DNA of 33,983 nt from a virus. Positions 20,095-27,468 of this stretch are shown here, in pieces. Under the pieces are notes generated by a model, which ran no database searches, was not told where the DNA came from, and saw only the letters and a list, made by a program, of their open reading frames with translations. Numbering within the stretch: position 1 is the first letter of the stretch; every line of letters begins with the position of its first letter. Position numbers and translations under genes: made by a program. Location of the stretch: the IMG/VR virus record IMGVR_UViG_3300044631_002249, positions 1 through 33,983 of that record; one strand, given 5' to 3'.

Positions 20095-22110
20095 ATGGCA
20101 ACTAGAATGCAACAGCGTAGAGGATTAGCAGCCCAATGGACGGCAGCAAACCCAGTTTTAGCAGCAGGTGAAATCGGTTTTGAAACTGATACCAGCAAGT
20201 TTAAGATGGGTAACGGAACATCTACATGGTCCCAATTAGTATATTTTGCTAACGCAACAGAACTTCAGGCAGCCATTGATTCAGTTGTAGGAATGTCTCC
20301 AGAGTCTCTGAATACTTTATCAGAAATTGCAGACGCACTAGGAGACAATCCTGATTTCTTGGCAGCGCTTGCAACAAATGCAAGAGTTGACCTAGTAGTT
20401 TTAGAAGGAGCAGCATCAATTACCCAGGTAAGTAACACTATATCAGGTGCTTTAGAAACTCACAAAGACAAAACAACAAATGTACATGGAATTGCAGACA
20501 CAGCAAACCTTGCAACAAAAAGTTATGCAGACACGGCAGTTTCTGATCACAATCTACAGACATTAGGTGTTCATGGAATTGCTAACACAGCACTTCTTGC
20601 AACTCTTACAAACGTATCAACAGCAAAGCAAGAAGCAATTGATGCAGCGATTGAAGAAGCAGGAGACATCACAGATGCAAAGATTACTGACTTCAATTCA
20701 AGTACTTTAAATGTACACGGAATTGCTGACACAAATGATCTTGCTTTACTTTCAGATGTTTCAGATTCAATTGGGTCTCACAACTCAAGCACAACAGGCG
20801 TACACGGAATCGAAGATACAGCAAACCTTGCTCTACTTTCAGATGTTTCAGACGCAATAACTTCCCATAACTCAACTACTCTAGGCGTACACGGAATTGC
20901 AGATACATCCCTTCTAGCAACTACAGGAAATGTAGCAACAGCAAAGAGTGAAGCAATTTCTGAGGCTGGAACAGAAGCAGATGCAAAGATTTCAACTGCA
21001 ATCGGAATAGTTACAGCAGGTCTCACAAATGTAGATAATACAGCAGATGTAGACAAACCAGTATCAACTGCACAGGCTACAGCGATTGGCACAGCAAAGA
21101 CTGAGGCTATTGCAGATGCAGCAACTGCAGCAGATACAAAGATTTCAGACCACAACCTATTAACAGAAAATGTTCACGGTATCCCAGACACAACAGTCTT
21201 GGTAACTCAAACAGAACTTTCTAACGCTATTACAGGTGTGACAGTAGATCAGTCAGCACTTGCAGGTGTAGGAATTGACTGGAACCTTGAAACAGAAGAA
21301 TTTGATATTGACAGCACAGTCGCAACTAAGACATATGCAGACAGCGCTGTATCAACACACAATTCAGATACTACCGATGTTCATGGTATTTCAGATACCT
21401 CACAGTTAGCATACAAGAATGCAGCAAACCAAACATTTACAGGTAACATGGAAGTTGACGGAAACGTTGTTGTTGACGGAAACCTAACAGTTAACGGTAC
21501 ACAGTTTAGCGCATCTGCAACATCTATCACAATCGAAGATAACCTGGTCCAACTTGCTCACCAAAATGCAGCAAATACAGTTGACCTAGGTATTGTGGTT
21601 GGATACAATGATGGTGCAAACAAGCACTCAGGTATCGTAAGAGATGTTTCTGCAGACAAGTGGAAGTTGTTTAAGGGAGTTACAACAGAACCTTCAACAA
21701 CAGTAGACTTTACAGAGGGATCACTTGATGCACTACAGGTTGGAGCACTTGAAGCAACAACCGTAACTCCTTCATCTGGTATAGTCTTCTCAGACGGTAC
21801 TCAAACAAAGTTGGGAGTTCCATCTGTAACAACATTTGCAACAGCAATCTCATCAAATGCAACATTAGCAGCAGGAGAAGCAGACAAGTTTGTTCCACTA
21901 ACTGGAGCAGTCACAATCACTCTTCCTGCAACAGGATACTCAACTGGACAGTCAATTGACTTCTACCAGGCATCAGGCACAGGAGCCCAGTTCTCTGACG
22001 CTAATGGAGTAGTTGGAACACCAGGAAGAAAGTTTAGAACTACAAACTCAGTTGTAACAGCAATGAAGACTGCCTCTGGTTGGTTGATCTTCGGAGACTT
22101 AGCAGTATAA
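20095..22110 (+). CDS. Long tail fibre with QQRRG N-terminus and VHGI repeats
   Basis: 671 residues, AAGGAG ribosome site. Residues 1-50 (RMQQRRGLAAQWTAANPVLAAGEIGFETDTSKFKMGNGTSTW) match the N-terminus of the 18675 fibre. Residues about 123-440 contain seven copies of a HNxxTxxVHGIxDTxxLA module, with a GIDWNLETEEFDI segment between. About 445-580 resemble the shaft of the 18675 fibre (TFTGNMEVDGNVVVDGNLTV...ATSITIEDNLVQLAHQN). The C-terminus (VPLTGAVTITLPATGYSTGQSIDFYQ...RKFRTTNSVVTAMKTASGWLIFGDLAV) is a compact beta domain. One VHGI module and the GIDWN segment also occur in the 7322 fibre. Its stop lies inside a TATAAT. Confidence 0.75.
   Translation: MATRMQQRRGLAAQWTAANPVLAAGEIGFETDTSKFKMGNGTSTWSQLVYFANATELQAAIDSVVGMSPESLNTLSEIADALGDNPDFLAALATNARVDLVVLEGAASITQVSNTISGALETHKDKTTNVHGIADTANLATKSYADTAVSDHNLQTLGVHGIANTALLATLTNVSTAKQEAIDAAIEEAGDITDAKITDFNSSTLNVHGIADTNDLALLSDVSDSIGSHNSSTTGVHGIEDTANLALLSDVSDAITSHNSTTLGVHGIADTSLLATTGNVATAKSEAISEAGTEADAKISTAIGIVTAGLTNVDNTADVDKPVSTAQATAIGTAKTEAIADAATAADTKISDHNLLTENVHGIPDTTVLVTQTELSNAITGVTVDQSALAGVGIDWNLETEEFDIDSTVATKTYADSAVSTHNSDTTDVHGISDTSQLAYKNAANQTFTGNMEVDGNVVVDGNLTVNGTQFSASATSITIEDNLVQLAHQNAANTVDLGIVVGYNDGANKHSGIVRDVSADKWKLFKGVTTEPSTTVDFTEGSLDALQVGALEATTVTPSSGIVFSDGTQTKLGVPSVTTFATAISSNATLAAGEADKFVPLTGAVTITLPATGYSTGQSIDFYQASGTGAQFSDANGVVGTPGRKFRTTNSVVTAMKTASGWLIFGDLAV
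20461..21414 (+). repeat. Seven diverged VHGI protein repeats
   Basis: Each unit is about 19 residues, e.g. HNLQTLGVHGIANTALLAT, with His-Gly-Ile invariant. Copies are spaced irregularly and diverged in DNA, so they are old compared with the PTP and FGA repeats. Confidence 0.8.
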
Positions 22111-22111
22111 T
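22106..22111 (+). promoter_or_regulatory. -10 box overlapping a stop codon
   Basis: TATAAT at 22106-22111 contains the TAA stop (22108-22110) of the preceding fibre. The next ATG (22134) is 22 nt downstream with an AGGGAG ribosome site, so a short leader is expected. Confidence 0.5.
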
Positions 22112-22133
22112 ACAAAATTAAGGGAGAATAAAT

Positions 22134-23648
22134 ATGTCAAAGCAAGCAGGTAGAATGAGTCAGTCGGCAAACGACTTCTTAGAACCAAAGGCACCAATTA
22201 ATGTTGTTGCAACAGACGTAGGAACAAATCGTCCATTCAACAACGGAGCAGCATCAGTTGCTTTTGAACTACCAGCAGATTCTCCTGCTGCTTCGTCATA
22301 CACAGCAACATCAAGTACAGGACAAATAGCCACAGGTCTATCTTCTCCAATTGTTGTACCTGGAATTGCATCAGGAGCAACTGCAACATTTACTGTAACA
22401 GCAACAAATGCTTCAGGAACTTCCCCAGCATCAGTGCCTTCACTACCTGTACCTATAACAACAGTTCCAGCAACACCATCTGCACCAAGTGCATCAACTC
22501 AGGTCGGTCAAGACAACGTTTCCTGGTCAGCACCAGCAAATGGTGGAAAAGCAATAACAAACTATTTCTGGGCATCTAGCGATGGAAAGAGTGGAAACAC
22601 ATCTTCTACATCAGTAGGTGTAGGTCAAGAAATGGGTTCATCACAAACATACACAGTTCGTGCAGATAACCAAAATGGAAGTTCTGGAACATCGTCTTCA
22701 TCAGGAAGCGTTACAACAGCATTCTCATTTGTTCCATTTGGTTTTACACCATTTGGATTTGTTCCTCTGCCACAGCCAGTGCCAGTACCACAGCCAGTAC
22801 CAGTGCCACAGCCAGTACCACAGCCAGTGCCACAACCAATTCCCGTGCCAGTACCACAGCCAGTACCAGTGCCAGTGCCAGTCGCATGCACAAATAATTA
22901 TGCTTATACCGAGTATCGTGGTTCTTGTGGAGCATCAGTTGCTATTTACGTAAACTCATGTACAGGAGCAGAATCATTTACATGTCCTCCGCCACCATTC
23001 GGTGCCTTCGGAGCCTTCGGTGCATTCGGTGCATTCGGAGCCTTCGGTGCATTCGGTGCATTCGGTGCATTCGGTGCATTCGGTGCCTTCGGAGCATTCG
23101 GTGCATTCGGTGCCTTCGGAGCATTCGGAGCATTCGGTGCTTATGGATTTACGCCATCTGGTCCAAAGTCTGTGAGTGTAAATACATTAATCTTAACTAC
23201 AAACGGATACACTCAAGCATCTAATCTTCAAGTAGGAGATGTTCTTGTTTCTACAGAGGTTCCTGGACTAGGGACGAACTTTACAATGCAAGATGTTCAG
23301 AATTGGGAAGGGGATCCACAAGATCTTTCTATGTTCCCTGATAAAGAAACAACGATCATGCATATAGGAACATCAACAGCACAAGAGTCTGTGTCTATAA
23401 ATGGTGAGTTCTATTCAGGGTCTCACTACATGCTCGTAAAAAGAGACGGTATAGCCAAGATGATTGCATCTATTGATCTATTAGAAACAGATGAACTCTG
23501 GTCAACAGACAATAACTCTTGGGTACCTATTACTGAGTTAATTATCTCTTACCTTCCTCATCAAGTTGTATCTATCAACTGTGAACCTTATGATATGTTC
23601 TACACAGATCATTTCTTGGTTTACGACGGATATCAAACAGAAGAATAA
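22134..23648 (+). CDS. Fibre protein with Fn3-like, Cys, FGA-repeat and Hint-like domains
   Basis: 504 residues. About 25-110 and 112-190 look like fibronectin III-type domains (SAPSASTQVGQDNVSWSAPANGGKAITNYFWASSDG). About 210-249 is a PQPVPVP linker. Residues 250-285 are one copy of the four-cysteine module of the 7322 fibre. Then 16 Phe-Gly-Ala triplets (289-336). Residues about 346-504 resemble a Hint (hedgehog/intein) fold: SVNTLILTTNGYTQASNLQVGDVLVS fits block A with Ser in place of Cys, YSGSHYMLVKRDGIAKMIASIDLLETDELWS fits block B with its His, and VVSINCEPYDMFYTDHFLVYDG fits the C-terminal block but lacks the usual His-Asn. It could self-cleave or have become structural. Confidence 0.6.
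   Translation: MSKQAGRMSQSANDFLEPKAPINVVATDVGTNRPFNNGAASVAFELPADSPAASSYTATSSTGQIATGLSSPIVVPGIASGATATFTVTATNASGTSPASVPSLPVPITTVPATPSAPSASTQVGQDNVSWSAPANGGKAITNYFWASSDGKSGNTSSTSVGVGQEMGSSQTYTVRADNQNGSSGTSSSSGSVTTAFSFVPFGFTPFGFVPLPQPVPVPQPVPVPQPVPQPVPQPIPVPVPQPVPVPVPVACTNNYAYTEYRGSCGASVAIYVNSCTGAESFTCPPPPFGAFGAFGAFGAFGAFGAFGAFGAFGAFGAFGAFGAFGAFGAFGAFGAYGFTPSGPKSVSVNTLILTTNGYTQASNLQVGDVLVSTEVPGLGTNFTMQDVQNWEGDPQDLSMFPDKETTIMHIGTSTAQESVSINGEFYSGSHYMLVKRDGIAKMIASIDLLETDELWSTDNNSWVPITELIISYLPHQVVSINCEPYDMFYTDHFLVYDGYQTEE
22998..23141 (+). repeat. Sixteen tandem 9-nt repeats (Phe-Gly-Ala)
   Basis: TTC-GG(T/A)-GC(A/C/T) repeated 16 times without interruption in the coding frame of the Hint-containing fibre. 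Third-base variants are shuffled among units, typical of repeated slippage. It encodes a 48-residue hydrophobic low-complexity segment. Confidence 0.95.
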
Positions 23649-23654
23649 TCTACA

Positions 23655-24161
23655 ATGATTAAGGTCCTAGATACCTCAAGTTTTAAGGAACTCACATATC
23701 CTAAAGAACTTGAGGGATCTTGGTTTTATTATGTATTTTTTGAAAACCATAAAACTTTAGACGGAATTGCCTGTGTTTATTTTAATGACAAATATCCAAC
23801 TGGATCTGTATGTGTTGGAGATCATATTTTAAATGACTACCCAGATGTATATGCCACATGGAAAAAAGAAGATGATATAGGAAATATTCTAACAGATAGA
23901 ATGTCCGTATCACCAATTTTTAGAATGAAGGGTATTGGTAAAACATCTTTATACTACGGATCAAAAGTTTTAAAGCATTTATTTCATAAAACACTTGTTC
24001 ATGAATATGGGTCTGAAATTGGCAACAAAATGTATTCCTCTGCTTTTAAAACTAATCATGTAAAGAATACGTCTGTGGAACAAGCAATAGATCTAAGAGA
24101 AGACTTTTTTGATCAGCCAGCCTATCCATATGTATTTTTTGGTAAAAGAGTTTCAAGATGA
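23655..24161 (+). CDS. GNAT-like acetyltransferase candidate
   Basis: 168 residues, starting 6 nt after the Hint fibre. DRMSVSPIFRMKGIGKTSLYYG (about 82-103) fits GNAT motif A, a V-x-P strand followed by the R-x-x-G-x-G acetyl-CoA loop. GIACVYFNDKYPTGSVCVGD before it could be the preceding strands. The N- and C-terminal parts are not recognisable. There is no strong ribosome site; an AATAAT at the junction might allow a near-leaderless start. It may acetylate a sugar or a protein N-terminus, but only motif A supports the call. The TGA overlaps the next ATG (ATGA). Confidence 0.4.
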   Translation: MIKVLDTSSFKELTYPKELEGSWFYYVFFENHKTLDGIACVYFNDKYPTGSVCVGDHILNDYPDVYATWKKEDDIGNILTDRMSVSPIFRMKGIGKTSLYYGSKVLKHLFHKTLVHEYGSEIGNKMYSSAFKTNHVKNTSVEQAIDLREDFFDQPAYPYVFFGKRVSR

Positions 24162-24574
24162 TCATTTATAAACTTTCTAATATAGAAGAAAACATTTTGA
24201 ATTCAATAAAAGATCAAGTAATTTTTATGTGCAAAGAAAACAACATAAACTATGAAAAACAAGACTACAAATTATTATTTTCTAATGAAGATGTTCTACG
24301 TAAAAACAACGGCGTAAGATTTACTTCAGGCTTAAAAAAATATCTTTGCTTTTATGGAAAGATTTATTCAGGTAAAACTGGCTTTATTATTGAAAATATA
24401 CACTTACAGGATAATCTCGTTACTGTAAATCCAGAAAGAAACAGTTTTTTGATAATCTCTGGCGGTACTGATAATTCAACAATAGTAGAGCATGATCAAA
24501 AGATAATGCATTTCTATGTTGCTCCAGGTTACATGCTTGAGATGCAGGATTCAGAAACCTGGCAAAACCTTTAA
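24158..24574 (+). CDS. Hypothetical protein, possible cupin-like fold
   Basis: 138 residues, coupled to the preceding gene by a 4-nt ATGA overlap. The C-terminal half (LVTVNPERNSFLIISGGTDNSTIVEHDQKIMHFYVAPGYMLEM) alternates strands and turns, as in cupin/double-stranded beta helix proteins, with a single EHD. A full metal-binding set is not visible. Function unknown. Confidence 0.4.
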   Translation: MIIYKLSNIEENILNSIKDQVIFMCKENNINYEKQDYKLLFSNEDVLRKNNGVRFTSGLKKYLCFYGKIYSGKTGFIIENIHLQDNLVTVNPERNSFLIISGGTDNSTIVEHDQKIMHFYVAPGYMLEMQDSETWQNL

Positions 24575-24576
24575 TA

Positions 24577-24585
24577 TGCTATAAT
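24577..24585 (+). promoter_or_regulatory. Extended -10 promoter
   Basis: TGC-TATAAT at 24577-24585. The gene at 24607 starts 21 nt later with a GAAAGG ribosome site, giving a leader of about 15 nt. Confidence 0.6.
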
Positions 24586-24606
24586 TAATAATAACGAAAG
24601 GCTTAT

Positions 24607-25320
24607 ATGAACACTATTAGATTTTTACAAATGTATCCAGGATTGGCAAATGTTGTTCCAGAACCAGAGCCAGGAACAAAAAATGTTCCTAACTGGTACA
24701 AAGATCAACCAGCAATATCAGGAAGCGATATCCCTGATAGAGGAATAATGAGACTTACTGTAAAAAAATGTCAAGCCTTTTTTGATGCAATGTCAATGGG
24801 GTATATATTAAAAGTTCCATGCGATATCTATATAGATACAACTGATGGAAATATGAATATACAATTACCTATTCATATGGATAAATACCGTAGCGCATTA
24901 ATTAGTGAACATATAGAAGAGCAAGTTTCTCACTTGCCAATAGACAAAGAAATATATTGCAACAAAATATTAAGAATACACCCTACATGGATGGTTCAGA
25001 CAGATGAGGGATATAGTACTTTCTTCACAACTCCAATGCACCAGCCCCCATCTCCTCTAAAGGCAATTGATGCGGTTGTAGATACCGATAATTACTTTAC
25101 TGATGGACATCTTTCATTTTTAGTTAAGAAGAATTTTAAGGGAACTATAAAGCAAGGAACCCCAATGTATCAGGTTTTTCCATTCAAAAGAGAAGAATGG
25201 GCAATGGAGTTAGACAAAAACTTCCCAGCATCAAAAGTAGAAGAGCAAAGATCTAGGGTTAGATCTAGTTTTCAAAATGGTTATAGACTAAAGTTTTGGC
25301 AAAAGAAAAACTTTAAGTAA
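24607..25320 (+). CDS. Conserved phage protein of unknown function (DUF6065-like)
   Basis: 237 residues. PEPGTKNVPNWYKDQPAIS (about 20-38), MRLTVKKCQAFFDAMSMGYILKVPCDIYI (about 47-75) and YCNKILRIHPTWMVQTDEGYSTFFTTPMHQPP (about 118-149) resemble a family of conserved proteins found in marine and freshwater phages, which I believe corresponds to DUF6065. The fold appears beta-rich, and the K-K-C-x-x-F-x-D-A motif is the most characteristic part. Biochemical role unknown. A hairpin and promoter separate it from the reductase gene. Confidence 0.5.
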   Translation: MNTIRFLQMYPGLANVVPEPEPGTKNVPNWYKDQPAISGSDIPDRGIMRLTVKKCQAFFDAMSMGYILKVPCDIYIDTTDGNMNIQLPIHMDKYRSALISEHIEEQVSHLPIDKEIYCNKILRIHPTWMVQTDEGYSTFFTTPMHQPPSPLKAIDAVVDTDNYFTDGHLSFLVKKNFKGTIKQGTPMYQVFPFKREEWAMELDKNFPASKVEEQRSRVRSSFQNGYRLKFWQKKNFK

Positions 25321-25343
25321 AACCATAAACTGTAACTTTAGGT

Positions 25344-25368
25344 AGAGTTTTGCTTTTTTTAAAACTCT
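25344..25368 (+). terminator. Hairpin with T-rich loop between DUF gene and reductase
   Basis: AGAGTTTT (25344-25351) pairs with AAAACTCT (25361-25368), an 8-bp stem with a GCTTTTTTT loop. No T-run follows the stem. It may be a weak terminator; it overlaps the start of the next promoter. Confidence 0.4.
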
Positions 25369-25376
25369 GCTATACT
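25368..25376 (+). promoter_or_regulatory. Extended -10 promoter of the reductase gene
   Basis: TGC-TATACT at 25368-25376, with TTGCTT 15 nt before the hexamer as a possible -35. The leader to ATG 25410 would be about 27 nt and contains GAAAGGA. Confidence 0.55.
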
Positions 25377-25409
25377 TAACACTATTCCGTTTTAGAAAGG
25401 ACGAAACAC

Positions 25410-27443
25410 ATGTCAGATTTTTTTAGTTTTAAACTTCCAGAGGACTTCGTAGAAAAGTACAAGAACCAAGAAAGCCCATTTGGGTTTAAGGATGCAGCAG
25501 AAAATTCACTTGGAGAAATTACTTTTATTCGTACATATTCTCGCATGAAGGAAGATGGAACTAAGGAAAGATGGCATGAAGTTTGTCGTCGTGTAATCGA
25601 GGGTATGTATTCAGTACAAAAGAATCATGCTAAAGAAAACCGCTTGCCATGGAATGACTACAAAGCCCAAAAGTCTGCACAAGAAGCATTCCAAAGAATG
25701 TTTGAATTAAAGTGGACACCACCAGGACGAGGTATGTGGGCATTTGGAACTCCTATGACTATGGAAAAGAAGAACTCAGCAGCATTACAAAACTGTGCAA
25801 TGGTTTCTACAAAGGACCTTGACAAGAATGATCCAGGAGCACTGTTTGCTTGGGTTATGGATGCGCTAATGCTTGGTATTGGTGTAGGGTTTGATACAGT
25901 GGGACAGGATAAGAATTTCTCAATCTATGCCCCAACAGAACCAGAACAGGTGTTCGAAATTCCAGACACTCGTGAAGGTTGGGTAGAGTCAGTCAGACTT
26001 CTAATCAACTCATATTTGAGAGCAAACCAGAGCATTCAGAAGTTTAACTATGATTTGATCAGACCTCTTGGAGCCCCTATTAAGGGCTTTGGAGGCGTTG
26101 CTTCAGGACCTGCACCTCTTATCAAGTTACACGACCAGATAGACCGTGTAATCGGCTCCAGAGGCGGAGAAACACTAGACTCTCGTGCTATTGTAGACCT
26201 TGTAAACCTAATTGGTACCTGCGTAGTATCTGGAAATGTCCGTAGATCAGCAACACTTGCTTTGGGTAATGCAGGGGATGAAACATTTATGAATCTAAAG
26301 AACTCAGAACTATTCCCAGAGCGTAACTCATTTGATCCAGAAAACCCAGGTTGGGCTTGGATGTCTAATAATTCTATTTCAGCAGAAGTAGGAACAAAGT
26401 ACGAAGACTATGTAGATTTAATTACTGAAAACGGAGAGCCAGGTTTTATCTGGCTTGATGTTGCTCGTAATTATGGACGACTAAAGGATGCGCCAGACGG
26501 TAAGGATTATCGTGTGATGGGGTTCAACCCATGTGCGGAGCAGCCATTGGAATCATACGAACTATGTACACTTGTAGAAGTGCACTTGAATCGTCATGAG
26601 TCCAAGGAGGACTTCCTGCGTACCCTGAAGTTTGCATACCTCTATGGAAAGACTGTAACACTTGTTCCAACACATTGGCCACAAACAAATGGAATCATGC
26701 AACGCAACCGTCGCATTGGTACATCACTTACTGGTATTGCATCATTTGCAGACCAAAAGGGTTTGCCAATTGTTCGTGAGTGGATGGATGAAGGATACAA
26801 CAAGATTCGTCACTACGATCATCAATACTCAGAATGGCTTTGTGTTCGTGAATCAATTCGTGTAACAACAGTTAAGCCATCAGGATCAGTTTCAATCCTT
26901 TCTGGTGCAACTCCTGGAGTTCACTGGGGACCTGGAGGAAACTTCTTCCTTCGTGCAGTTAGATTTGGAAACACAGATCCAATGATGCACTTGTTTAAAG
27001 CAGCAGGGTACACAATTGAAGATGACGTAGTATCAGCAAACACATCAGTAGTTTACTTCCCAATCAAGTCAGGTCATCCAAGATCTGAAAAGGATGTTAC
27101 ATTGTTTGAGAAGATTGCTCTTGCAGCAACTGCTCAGAAGTATTGGTCAGACAATGGTGTTTCTGTAACTCTATCATTTGACAAGGAAACAGAATCAAAG
27201 CATGTTGTCCCAGCACTTCATATGTACGAGGGACAATTAAAGGCAGTATCATTCCTTCCAATGGGAAACACTGTTTATCCACAACAGCCATACACTCAGA
27301 TTACTGAAGAGCAGTATGAGTCATATATTGGCAAATTGAAGCACATTGACTTTGGAGCAATCTATGACGGTGTAGATAATCTTGAGGCTCAAGGTGAGGC
27401 ATACTGTACAACAGACTACTGTGAAATTAAAATAAACAACTAG
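25410..27443 (+). CDS. nrdJ: Adenosylcobalamin-dependent (class II) ribonucleotide reductase
   Basis: 677-residue monomeric-type reductase that reduces ribonucleotides to deoxyribonucleotides using coenzyme B12. NPCAEQPLESYELC carries the thiyl-radical cysteine Cys375 and Glu377. Cys129 (QNCAMVS) and Cys386 form the likely reducible pair; the 375-386 spacing of 11 equals that of Cys408-Cys419 in the Lactobacillus leichmannii enzyme. Cys666 and Cys671 (YCTTDYC) match its C-terminal shuttle pair. VKPSGSVSILSGATPGVH is the phosphate-binding loop. Length is near that enzyme's 739. No intein or truncation. Its place between fibre and tail genes, rather than with replication genes, is unusual. Activity would need host-supplied cobalamin. 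Confidence 0.92.
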   Translation: MSDFFSFKLPEDFVEKYKNQESPFGFKDAAENSLGEITFIRTYSRMKEDGTKERWHEVCRRVIEGMYSVQKNHAKENRLPWNDYKAQKSAQEAFQRMFELKWTPPGRGMWAFGTPMTMEKKNSAALQNCAMVSTKDLDKNDPGALFAWVMDALMLGIGVGFDTVGQDKNFSIYAPTEPEQVFEIPDTREGWVESVRLLINSYLRANQSIQKFNYDLIRPLGAPIKGFGGVASGPAPLIKLHDQIDRVIGSRGGETLDSRAIVDLVNLIGTCVVSGNVRRSATLALGNAGDETFMNLKNSELFPERNSFDPENPGWAWMSNNSISAEVGTKYEDYVDLITENGEPGFIWLDVARNYGRLKDAPDGKDYRVMGFNPCAEQPLESYELCTLVEVHLNRHESKEDFLRTLKFAYLYGKTVTLVPTHWPQTNGIMQRNRRIGTSLTGIASFADQKGLPIVREWMDEGYNKIRHYDHQYSEWLCVRESIRVTTVKPSGSVSILSGATPGVHWGPGGNFFLRAVRFGNTDPMMHLFKAAGYTIEDDVVSANTSVVYFPIKSGHPRSEKDVTLFEKIALAATAQKYWSDNGVSVTLSFDKETESKHVVPALHMYEGQLKAVSFLPMGNTVYPQQPYTQITEEQYESYIGKLKHIDFGAIYDGVDNLEAQGEAYCTTDYCEIKINN

Positions 27444-27450
27444 TCTTCTG

Positions 27451-27459
27451 TGGTAAAAT
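27451..27459 (+). promoter_or_regulatory. Extended -10 promoter of the giant tail gene
   Basis: TGG-TAAAAT at 27451-27459, 9 nt before ATG 27469. No ribosome site; predicted leaderless or nearly so. Confidence 0.5.
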
Positions 27460-27468
27460 AGACCTATA

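Noticed and set aside
7322-22110. Diversity-generating retroelement targeting the fibres
   Set aside because: No reverse transcriptase, no template-repeat pair and no adenine-biased variable repeat were found in the window.
22625-22891. Minus-strand GTGTG-rich frame
   Set aside because: An antisense shadow of the PQPVPVP linker in the 22134 fibre, for the same reason.
22998-23141. CRISPR-like or intergenic satellite array
   Set aside because: The 9-nt periodicity is in frame within one coding sequence with no spacers; it is a protein repeat.
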